The notes under the pieces were generated by a model. The model did no database searches, was not told where the DNA came from, and saw only the letters and a list, made by a program, of their open reading frames with translations. DNA of 64,000 nt from Azolla pinnata (Eukaryota > Streptophyta > Polypodiopsida > Salviniales > Salviniaceae): positions 1 through 64,000 of the forward strand of contig JBBBWG010026535.1 of the NCBI GenBank assembly GCA_037176905.1. The letters are read 5' to 3'. The translations under genes and the position numbers were made by a program. How positions within the stretch are numbered: the stretch's first letter is position 1; the number at the start of each line of letters is the position of its first letter. Below, in pieces: positions 1 to 13,132 of the stretch.

Positions 1-1234
1 AGTCAAGACTAGAAGATTCTCGTCAAAGAAAAGAGAATATATTCTCGAAGAATGTATTCTCGTCAAACCTCCTTTTCGCCACAAAAGGGGGAGATGCCAG
101 ATTCCTTTCTAAAAGCATCTTGACCGATCTGATAGATGAGTGTGATGACTCACACTCATCTGATTCTGTTCACATGGGACAATATCTACGTAATATTATA
201 TTCGTGTCCGGATAACAGAGAATAGTGTCGATTTTAATCCCTTTTATGTAAGGAGTAAAGCTCTTAGTCTAATGATTTCGTCAGGTGTCAAGTGCTACTT
301 GAAATGTATAAATTTCTTCCTCAATTGGATTTTTCTCAGTGTCTTATGGTCTTACCACCTGATCCTTTTGATTGATGTTGCTCTCTCTTTTATTCTACTG
401 TCGCACAGTCCCAACCTATTTGGTCATTACTTTGAAGTTGTGATTTGAGAGTGGCTTGGTCAAGCGATCAATGATGTTCAACTCGATGCCAATCTTCACA
501 GTGCCGAACAGACACGTTTTAAATCCAGGAAGAGAGTTGGTTTCAGGTTTATTAGACTAAGCTTGAAACCAACCTTGACTCATTCCTCATAACTAGCGAA
601 TCAACGGTTGATGCATGAACGTTGGTCATGGAGGCTTGTTCTGGCCAACAAGATAAAAAAAATTTGTTATGAGATAAAACAGATCGAATTTCGTCACCGG
701 AGCGACACAAATCTGGAGCTTGATCTGGCAGACCCAAGTACATAGAGCTCAGTTGTTCGTTTCGGAGGGCTTTTATTAGGATTCCAATTCGCAATGTTTT
801 AAGACGTTTCCTGAAGCAACAAATGCATGTCGATCAGCACTCATATAAGCTCCTTGATTCCCACCAAAGAACATTCGATACCATCGAGACTTTGCAAACC
901 CCCTTTAACCTCCATCGCATCAGAATCTTCGATTCGATCTATCGTCGAGACTTTGTAAACCCCTCGACTTCCATCAGAGAGCCTTCGACTTGCCAACACT
1001 TCTAAACTCCTCGATCTCCAATCGAAGAATCTTTGATACCATCGAGACTTTTGCGGAGCGAAACCCCCTAGTTCCGATCGAAGAATCTTCGATTCCAGAC
1101 CACCCAGAACTTTGATTCCAGATCCAAAACATTGGATTCCAGATGCCCCTAAACAAGATTCTTCTTCTTCTTCTTCTTCTTCTTCTTCTTCTTCTTTCTT
1201 CTTTCTTCTTCATGTCTTCTTGGGCTTGTTCCAA
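1..1234. other. Upstream region of PPR gene, no gene seen
   Basis: No coding region is supported here. The stretch holds a 12-bp perfect inverted repeat at 134-161, a purine run near 80-92, degenerate repeats around 860-1140 built on short phrases such as 'cgagactttg' and 'gattccaga', and a (CTT)n microsatellite at about 1158-1208. The last two probably lie in the promoter or 5' UTR of the PPR gene that starts at 1235. Confidence 0.5.
134..161. repeat. 12-bp perfect inverted repeat (hairpin)
   Basis: The arm agatgagtgtga is followed by tgac and then the exact reverse complement of the arm. It could form a hairpin with a four-base loop. No function is apparent. Confidence 0.7.
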
Positions 1235-2985
1235 ATGAGGAGAGGCTTGTGGGCGATTTGCCATCGCTCCTGCGCACCTGCTCCGATACGCGCCCTGCGG
1301 AGGCGCCTCTCGTCGTCTCCATCTCCTCCCCCTTCCTCCTCTCCTGAACCTGTAGAGACTGTGTTCTCCTACCTGGTCTCCGCCAAAGTGTCGCAGGGAC
1401 GTGCCAGAGATGCCTTGCTCGACCTCAAGAGATCCCTCCACTCTGCCAAAGATTCCTCTCACGCCATCGATGCACTCCTATCCCGCAACTCGTCGTGGAT
1501 CCTTCATCGGCCTCGGCAATGGTTTTTGCTGCTCGATCTTCTGCGCACGGGCGCCCACCCTTCTCTCGCCCTTAAGGTAGGTAAATCTCTTTTGCTCGCA
1601 TCCACCGCACTGTAAACCCCTGATCAATCTGCAATTCTTTCCCAGCTTGGTATGGATGCGTGTATGAGCTATGGGCTGTGCTCGGTTCTTCTTTCTTCGT
1701 ATGTTTTGTATGCATGTATGTATGTGTGGCATGAGCATGTACGGACATACAGATGTGGCTAGAATAGACAGCTTGTTTCTATGCATCTATGATGCGCACT
1801 CTGTTTTGTTTCTTTCTCTTTTCACTTCTATGTATGAAGAAGGTTTTTTTGCCTTTCCCCACCATGTTCCCTAAGGCCTTTGAATGGAAGAAGAAACAGA
1901 GTAGTGCCTCATTCTCACCGGAAGAGTATGCTCTTGTTCTTCGATTGGCCGGAAGGATGGGCAAGCTGCAACTCGTGAAGGATTTGTACTCCGAGATGCA
2001 GGATCGAGGAGTAGCGAAGACGATCGAGGTCGAGAATGCATACATGTTTGCTCATGCATACGATACCCAGCATCATGATTGCAAAGAAGCCTTGAAAGTC
2101 TTCGAGCGCCTACGAGAACTGAAGAAGGGTAGCCATCTGAAACCCGATATGGTAAGCTACAATTTAGCTTTGTCTTGCTACAGCAAGCTGAAACACCTGC
2201 AGTTCCTCGAGACCACTTTTGAAGAGATGGTAGGGGAAGGGTATTCCCCTTCTGTGGAGACCTATAACTGCATCATGCTTGCTTATCGGCGGCTCGGTAT
2301 GTGGTGGAGAATGGAAGAGATCTTTTGCATGATGAGAGAGGCCTTGAAGAAACCCAACAGTCTGACATTTAGCACTCTCATAAGAGGCTATGCCTCAGCT
2401 GGGTTGCTTGATCGAATGGAGAGTGTATACGAAGAGATGCTCAGGCGGAATATTCCGTTGCGATCCACCACCGGAGAAGCCATGGTGTCGGCTTACAAGA
2501 AAGCGAAAGAGTTCTCCAAGATGGAGAACGTGTTATTTAGCATCAGGGCCAAGCATTCATTGTCGAGCTTGAGGAAGCTGATGGTTCAAAACCACGCTTC
2601 CAACGATCGTATCCCTGAGATGGAGAGATTGGTGGATGAAGCAATAAGGAATGCTGATATCCCCTGTTCTCCCGACCTCGCAGTGATTGTTCTCAAGGCG
2701 TATTTCAAGAAAGGGCAGCACGAGAGGCTCGAGGGTTTCATGACTAAGGCGGAATCTTGTGGCTGGAATTTGAACCATGCTGTATACAATACGGTAATCT
2801 ATCTGTATGGCAAGGATTGCCTTTATGACGAGATGGAGAGGTATTTCCAAAGGATGAAGGCTTCGAAGTGCCAACCGAATCTGAGGACGTACCAAATAAT
2901 GTTGAGATCATATCGAAAATCTGGTCGTGAAGATGCAGCTCAGGATGTTTCATGTAGGATGAAAGCAGCTGGCTTTGATTCTTAA
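1235..2985 (+). CDS. P-class pentatricopeptide repeat protein, probably mitochondrial
   Basis: Two exons are read, 1235-1576 and 1876-2985, joined in phase 0 (AAG|GTAG donor, ctaAG acceptor), giving 483 residues. The N terminus MRRGLWAICHRS is Arg-rich, has no acidic residues and leads into a Ser/Pro stretch, as in organelle presequences. From about residue 120 on there are successive 35-residue PPR motifs with typical helix phrases such as VSYNLALSCYSKL, ETYNCIMLAYRRLG, LTFSTLIRGYASAG and AVYNTVIYLYGKD. PPR proteins bind organellar RNA one base per repeat and act in processing, stability or splicing. I see no PLS spacing, E or DYW domain, so this is the P class. The start was chosen at the ATG after the CTT tract; an in-frame ATG at 1112 would add a poly-Ser run and is less likely. 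The gene converges with RAB7. The RNA target is unknown. Confidence 0.85.
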
Positions 2986-5146
2986 TGGAGATATGGGCTA
3001 ATGCCTCAAATGGACTCTTCATTCCCATCATTGGGCAGCAGCTAGAAAACAATGTTCATGTGGTGTGTGAATATGATGGAAGGAAAGATTGAGGTTCAGA
3101 ATTTTGCTGAACATTCAAGAAGGAGACTATTTGTTTTGGCAGCCCAAGAGACAGATTCATGGTTTTGGCTGTGCAGAGTATTTATTGATGTCATCAAACA
3201 TAATCGAAATGTGTACAGATTCTTTACAAAGATGGCAAGTTTAATATCTGAGAAGTCAGTCAAGCGGATTGAAAATTTCAAGTCTCTGCTCTGCTCTACT
3301 GATTTTTCTACTGAAAATTCCTCCTCTGCTTCTTTTGATACATTCACATGTAGCATATACATGCGAGGATAGTGAGGGTTGTGGATATACTGCCTTCCTT
3401 TTTAGCGTGTGATATCTTGGGATTCCGATGATGATCCTGATACAACTCTAATGTCTTCGGAGCAGATCTTGAGACAGTGAATGCAGTGAGTTAATTGCAT
3501 TCACTTGCTTTATTGAGACTTGCAAGTGGAGGAATTAGAAATGTATGCGCGGGAAAATCGGAAATTGATGTTGAATTCGCTGGAAATTTGGTACAGACTG
3601 ATGTTGCATCCCACAGCCCTCACAGACAGATTATGGAGATGGAGATGGAAGCATGATTTTACCAAGAGAGAAACAATGATGGACATTACTATTTTGAATT
3701 GTTTGTCCATCCTACTGCATAGCCAGATAGAGTAGGGACTTTGCTGTTAGAAATGTAGCTCAATATCATGGATATTTCCCAAGAACTAATGTTCGCCTTC
3801 CGGGGAATTCGGTGAGAGAGCCCTTCTACTTGTTCATCATGGCCATCTGCAATCAGAATCATATACATGTATATTGCGTGTTATTTTCTCATGGAACTTC
3901 CATACCAAATTGGAGGGATCTTTTCGAGATTTTGAAGTGAAAAAGAGAGATCTTTCATCAAACTTCATCACCAGGATGTGAATACATGGTTCTTTATTCT
4001 CGTAAAACTTGCTAGCACAAATTCCAGCCAAGTATATATATATTTCCTCCATTGCTGATAAACATGAGCATGTTTCATTGCTAAAGAATACTTGCTTAGG
4101 GCCATCGTCTGATGATATATATACAAATCACTGCCGAGTTATGGTGCTCTTAAAACATACTCGCCGTCACATTGATGTGCGGGAAACTATTGAGGCTAAA
4201 CTGATTCTACACCTGAAAGACTCCACGGAAAAACTGTATGTGGTTCGGAATGCAAATCCACAAAGTACTTTAACACATCCATAGCAAAAAATTGGATGAC
4301 ACAGTGGTTTGCATGTCTAGACCACCAGCGGCTTTGTAGAGATTCCCAAAAAGGCAGACACCGAATCAGATTTGCAGAATCGGCTGAAATAGGTCAAATG
4401 TCCTATCTTAATTACGTGCAATCAGTTATTTTGGTGACAAAAATGATCAAATGACAATCCCTTTGGACATCAAGAGAAGCATCAAATTTGATATCATAAA
4501 CTGAACTGATCTTCTTTTCTCAATTGCATTAATCTATACAGATCTAGCTTTAAGATGAGATGAACAAATGACAGCTAACAAATCTTATTTCTAATAATAT
4601 GAATCGGTAAAGAAAACCTTGTTATTCACCAGAATGATCAGATGACACCACTTTGCAGCAACTTCATAAACATGCTCTACAACATGATCCAAACAATTCC
4701 TCTTAGCTGTCCAAGACCATTCATTATGTGTTAAATTGGAATGATGTAAACCAATAAAACCTTCTTTATAACAACATGAACAAACAATTCCTCTTAGCTG
4801 TCCAAGACCATTCATTATGTGTTAATTTGAATAATGTAAACCAATAAAAGCTTTCTATAAATCTGGTGATCTAACATCCAAATATAAATAAATATTCGTC
4901 ATCACTTGCTCAATACCCACATGGCGCACAATATCATTACACATTATTACAAAGCTAAGTTGGGTTTGCAATCACTGCCAAATCCCCTTTCCCCACTACT
5001 TGAGAATAATTCGCACGACTCTGACAACCTATCTCAGTAAAAAAGCTTGATTCTCAGGACTGTTCATGAAAACATCCACAATGGATCATTCACATAACCC
5101 TCCATCATATCCCAACCATAGAATGAAACCTTCTAATCACTCTTTG
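2986..5146. other. Convergent intergenic region, PPR to RAB7
   Basis: No gene is recognised. The region presumably contains the 3' UTRs of the two convergent genes. It is AT-rich and includes a 91-bp tandem duplication at 4679-4858. Small open frames at 3052-3372, 3520-3735 and 4009-4284 show no domain. Confidence 0.5.
4679..4858. repeat. 91-bp tandem duplication
   Basis: The phrase aaacaattcctcttagctgt starts at 4691 and again at 4782, and flanking sequence on both sides is repeated with a few changes, giving two head-to-tail copies of about 91 bp. Confidence 0.85.
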
Positions 5147-7744
<2,598 letters not shown>

Positions 7745-10700
7745 TGCGATGATGGGCGGATCGATCGATGGAAGCAGAGAAGCAGCAACAGAGGGAAACA
7801 GAGAGAGAGACCTATACACACTCTGTTTTCTTCTTCTTCTTCTTTTGTTGTGTTTCTTTTTTTTCAATTTATAGGATCAGTTTCTGCAAATTCACACAAC
7901 TGCCCTTGTCCTCCTTCCCATACAAGAAGGAAAAAAAAACAACAGACAGAAGAAAAACCAGGAAAACAATGACTCAAATGGATGCTTCTGAATCAATCGA
8001 TCCATCGATCGATCCATGAATTCGCGAGAGCATCGACCGATTAGCTTACCGTAAGCTGATCGAATCGGCGACACGATACTGTACATCACGGCTTGATGGC
8101 ATGATGGATTGGATCAGCCTTTTGTAAGAATCGTATCGATCTGTCAAGGCATGTTGTCGTCTGTGTTTGCCAATGTGTACAATAGACTTTTGATTGTGGT
8201 GGAAAGCATATACTTCTTCTTCTTGCTCATGTTCCTACCTTGCTTCTCAAACTGTCCAAGAGCATTTGGCAAGGAGCTTGATGAGAACTGTAACTATACT
8301 AAACAAGAGCTTGCCATTTCTGGCAGGCTTTAAAAGTCAAGGTGTATAAGAAGCACACGAATAGCTCGAGTGGTAGAGATACTCTACTCTGTCTTGGGTT
8401 CAAATACAGTGCAAAAGAATGTTCAAGACGGAGTTGCATAAATAATTCCAACTACAAGGATAGCCAAATTGAGAGCTCTAAACTGGTGTTGAAATTGAAT
8501 GGATTTGGCAAGATCAATACGCCAGACCCTCCTCAGTAATCGGTCCTCATTCTAGGGTTTCCGAGATGTTCGTTCGATAGCCTTCTTGACAACTTTGCCA
8601 CAGTTACCACCTACTTGACAACACAATCATTCACAATCTCCAATTCAGCTGACTACCTCCTGTTACACATCGTAACAATTAACTATCAACCAACCGCCTA
8701 AGATCATGTCACGACATGAGCAACAAAAAAAAAAGGATCTTCAAAAAAGAACAAGGAGCACAATTCTTTGTTAGGTAGCAGCACGATGAAAACTAGCTCC
8801 AGTTTGTTTCGTTGATTGCTTGCTTTCGTGGCAGCGATACAAAAATGAATGTCTTGGGCAGATCTGACAATGCATAATAGGCCTAAGAGAAATAGCAACA
8901 ACACCTGTTGAAATTGATCCGACAATCCTTTGGAGGAGAGCAAGCTAAAAATTGCTCCAGCAAAGCAAAAAATCACCACAGAGAATGTCAATGTGAATAG
9001 CAGCAGCACCTGTTGATGTTTCTCAAGGAGACATACAAACAAATATTGTGCAAAGAAATGTGTTGATGTTTGTCAAGGATATGCGAACAGATGTTTACTT
9101 GAAGGCTAATATAACTAGGTCAACCAAGATGATTTGGATGCTTGTAACATTGGAAGATGCCAGGAACATGAGCCGAGAACCAGCGACGCTTCCACCGTGT
9201 GAAAGGCAATGACCGAAGACTCCGATTCCAGTTCTGGTTCTGATTCCAATCCCCATTCCACTTCTAGCTCTTTAGTCCATATGATCACCTCTGATCCTTA
9301 TGATCTGTAGGATGTGATTCTAGAGTATGAACTGGAGGAGGTATCAATGCTTTCTCAAACTTTTGGCTCCTATTCCTCGGTCAATCAGCTTGGTCTCATT
9401 TGCTCTAGCTTCCATCTACTGGCCCCTGCCCATGAATCCGATCCCTCTGGAATCGATCAATCAAATCAAATCTACAATGAGGAATAAAGATTCCATGGCT
9501 CTATCCTAAGAATCTTTTGGGAATAAATCCAAAGAATCTTTTAGGAATAAATCCAATGAGAACATATGTGAAATCAGCTTGTGAAAATCTACATGGAGGT
9601 AATATGATGATGAGAAACTATTTGCAACCACTTCATATACGAATTTTGTGGAATCAGTTTGATGAGAATCAAGCTAATTCGATTATTTTGATCTTTTGCT
9701 GGAGTGGATCGATGAGAATCATTCACATTGATTGATCTTCATAGCCAGAATCAAAATGTCAAATGCCATTGGCAATCTATTGGACAGTAAGAATCTTGGT
9801 TCTATGTAGCAAGAAACTCCTTATACTCATTCTATTCTAATAAATTCACTCTTCTCTTATCAATCCACTCTCTTATATCTATCTTCAATCATCTAATCTC
9901 TTGCTTTGTTTTGACATCACCTATTTGAGGTGCTTGATCGTGACCCATCACCAAGATTGTCTCCCTGACCAAGAACCCCACCACCCTCGCGTGTTCCGAC
10001 CTTACCATATCGATCATTCTTTAACTCATGTTTTACATTGTTTCTAGGCCATGTTAGAGAATAAGAGGCAAGATTGAGTTCTTTGGTGTCGACTAAGCAA
10101 AAAAAATCGACCCAATCATCTAGTTCAAGTTAGTAGGGCCCTTACACATGTTATGGCCGAAGCTGGTAAGGAAACAAACTAAGAACAAGAATGCAAGATA
10201 TTTGTTATCATTAGACTTGTAGTATAAGAATGTCAACGATTGTAGGAGAGAAATCAAGAGATGACGATAGTTGTCTTTAAATGTTTATTGATGCATAAAG
10301 CATTGCCAATATATCAATAGTTGCAAAAGTCTGGAGGGCTAAATACATGTGTATGTTGTAGTCATAATGCAATGGAAACATTGAAACATTGCTTGTGTGA
10401 GGGCTAAGCAGCACAATGAGTGTGGAGAAGAGTGTTAGGGATTATGACATTTATGTTTCCATATAAAATTTTCTCCTGGGGATGGTAGTTTGGGTTATTG
10501 TGATGCAATTCATATGGTAATATGAAGCATGCCCATCTGATATGGTTATTAAGATTCGAGGGGGAGAAATTATTGTTGCCCATGGAATTCATGTGGAGGT
10601 GTCAAATATGAGCAAGGAAATGCAAAGGATATAGGAACTATTATGCACCACCATGATGTGGTTTATTTGGACTACTAGATGCTCTAAGATATTTGACAAT

Positions 10701-11619
10701 ACAAAAGGTCTATCTGGCAGAAAGTGTGAAGAATGTTTGGATGCAAATGATACATACACTGAAAGGGCAAAATGATGAAATTAAAGGTGAGTTAGAGGTT
10801 GTAATGTTAAAGTATCTCGAGTTTATTGATTACTGGAAGGACCCATTTTGCATGATGCGAAATGGTTATCCCAAATGGTTAAGGATGATCCTTTACGGGC
10901 ACCACATGTTGAGGTTGAAGTTGATTTGGAGTATAAAGTCAAAGCTACCTTGGACTTTGGCGAGAATAGCAAGTTCTGAAAGGTTGTATCCAATCTCAAA
11001 AGCTGCTTGAAAAACTTGTTACAAATCTTGGCAGCTACCTAGAGCTCGTGAACATCTAGATTTCAATGTCTAGTACCCAAGCTAACAAGCTTTGCCTAGG
11101 AGGCGTCGTTCAGAACGGAGGTGACATTGCAAACCCTCGCATCCTAATTGTACATGTGTGGATGTAAACCGTAATTACCCCTAAAAACATTTGTTACTTC
11201 TCGAGTTTTGTTGTATCGGAGAAAAAAAAACTCAATTTAGCTAGGAACGTTTATCCGATTTTTTGCTGCATTCCAAGCACAATGCGATGAGCAGTGGATC
11301 AATGAACCGATGATAGTTTCTAGCTCTCGATCACTGCTTTGGTTCCTCTGCAACGATATGTCGGCACTCAATTAGGGGTTGGAGCCAAGATCGATTCACT
11401 TGTTCTCTCAAGAATCACTCGCTCCACCACTGGCTCGAGCCTTCCAACCTTCAAAATCTGTGATCGGCCCGATCCTTTACTCCAAGCAACAAGTACGAGC
11501 ACGACTGCGTCAGACACGAATTCATCGATGGATGTCTTATGTGGAGCCATGGCCACGATACCAGCAAGAAACGCCAAAAGAAGCTGGAAACTATTGGCGC
11601 AGTATGCGATGCTTAGATA
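7745..11619. other. Gene-free region upstream of RAB7 and PYG7
   Basis: No gene is recognised in this 3.9 kb. The first few hundred bases are the RAB7 promoter and 5' UTR. A tRNA-like box A/box B pair sits at about 8361-8407. Open frames at 8704-9042 (minus, hydrophobic, internally repetitive) and 10693-11010 (plus) have no domain I know and no convincing splice partners. The region around 9230-9960 is rich in short repeats such as gattcc and tctaatc. Confidence 0.45.
8361..8407 (+). repeat. tRNA-like A-box/B-box relic, possibly a SINE head
   Basis: The phrase tagctcgagtggtagag resembles the internal Pol III box A of a tRNA, and gggttcaaatac about 30 bases later resembles box B. No cloverleaf closes around them, so this is not a working tRNA gene. 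A tRNA-derived SINE or tRNA relic is the likeliest origin; its 3' end cannot be placed. Confidence 0.35.
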
Positions 11620-11637
11620 TCCACATCCACATGCACA

Positions 11638-11673
<36 letters not shown>

Positions 11674-12728
11674 TATGTATATGTATATACCCAGGCACAC
11701 ATGTATATCTACATCCACATGCACAGGCACATACAACATTCGCATGCTATGCGTATGGCATACGTACGAACTAGAACACGCATACATACACATGTAAAAC
11801 CACATGCACATACGGATGCGCCCAAATGCATGTACCCATGCCCGCATGCACATACGCATGAAGGACATGCATGTGTGTGCATGCATGTAGCCATGCATCA
11901 GCCACATGCACATGCCCATGCCTGCATGCACATACGCATGAAGGACATGCAGGTGTGTGCATGCACGTACCCATGCATCAGCCACATGCACATGCCCATG
12001 CCCGCATGCACATGCACATGAAGGACATGCAGGTGCATGTACTCATGCATCAGCCACATGCCCATACCCATGCCTGCATGCACATGCACATGCGACACAT
12101 GTATGTGCATGCGCGCACATACATATGTATGTGCATGTGTGCACATACGGATGCGCCCACATGCACGTACCCATGCTACATGCACATACGCATGAAGTAC
12201 ATGCATGTGTGTGCATGCATGTACCCATGCATCAGCCACATGCACATGCCCATGCCTGCATGCACATACACATGAAGGACATGCAGGTGTGTGCATGGAC
12301 GTACCCATGCATCAACCACATGCCCATGCCAATGCCCGCATGCACATGCACATGAAGGACATGCAGGTGCATGTACCCATGCATCAGCCACATGCCCNNN
12401 NNNNNNNNNNNNNNNNNNNNNNNNNNNNNNNNNNNNNNNNNNNNNNNNNNNNNNNNNNNNNNNNNNNNNNNNNNNNNNNNNNNNNNNNNNNNNNNNNATG
12501 CATATGCGACGCATGTATGTGCATGCGTGCACATACATATGTACATGTGCATCATCACCTGGAAACCATGGCCTATGCACATGCACATGAAGGACATGCA
12601 GGTGCATGTACCCATGCATCAGCCACATGCCCATGCCTGCATGCACATGCACATGCACATGCATATGCGACGCATGTATGTGCATGCGTGCACATACATA
12701 TGTACATGTGCATCATCACCTGGAAACC
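11620..12728. repeat. CATG-rich minisatellite, about 80-bp unit, with assembly gap
   Basis: The array opens with (CATA)n at about 11637-11670 and continues as units built from catgca, gcacat and aaggacatgc. The marker aaggacatgc falls at 11861, 11941 and 12021, then its variants at 12195, 12275 and 12355, each step being exactly 80 bases inside a run. A further copy follows the gap near 12590. The right end overlaps the start-codon context of PYG7, which is duplicated 161 bases upstream. The long open frames here, on both strands, follow from the lack of stops in CATG-rich DNA and are not genes. True length is unknown because of the gap. Confidence 0.9.
12398..12497. other. Assembly gap (100 N)
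   Basis: Exactly 100 N bases interrupt the CATG array. This is the conventional placeholder for a gap of unknown size, consistent with a repeat that did not assemble. Confidence 0.99.
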
Positions 12729-13097
12729 ATGGCCTCACACTCGATGGCTGTCTTCTGCCATGGCTGCCTCGCCGCGCGGAGCTCTGCGTCCTCGCCGCCT
12801 CTCTTCTCTCGCCTCCCCGCAGGTCTGCACCATTCTCGCCTCAATCTGTGTCGCCATATCTATCGTCTTTTTCCAGTCGTCCTCTTTCGTGATTGCTTCT
12901 CTTATCCTTGCCTTTCTTTTGTTTCTTCTTCTTTGTTTCTGGTGTACACATGCCTTAGATTTCGGTTCTTCTGCATACAGTCTGCGAGGCTCTCTCTTGC
13001 GGCGCGGGCTCCTGCGCGCAACTCTCAGCGTAGAAGCTGGATATGGAATCGGTGTACCGGATAAGAAAGAGGAAGGTGAGATCGAGAGAGAAAGAGG

Positions 13098-13132
<35 letters not shown>

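Noticed and set aside
1-520. Possible LTR-element end: purine run (about 80-92) followed by TG
   Set aside because: No second terminal repeat, primer-binding site or coding remnant was found, so the element call is not supported.
11840-12400. Regular 80-bp spacing as a possible CRISPR-like array
   Set aside because: The whole unit is repeated with no unique spacers, and the context is a plant nuclear genome.
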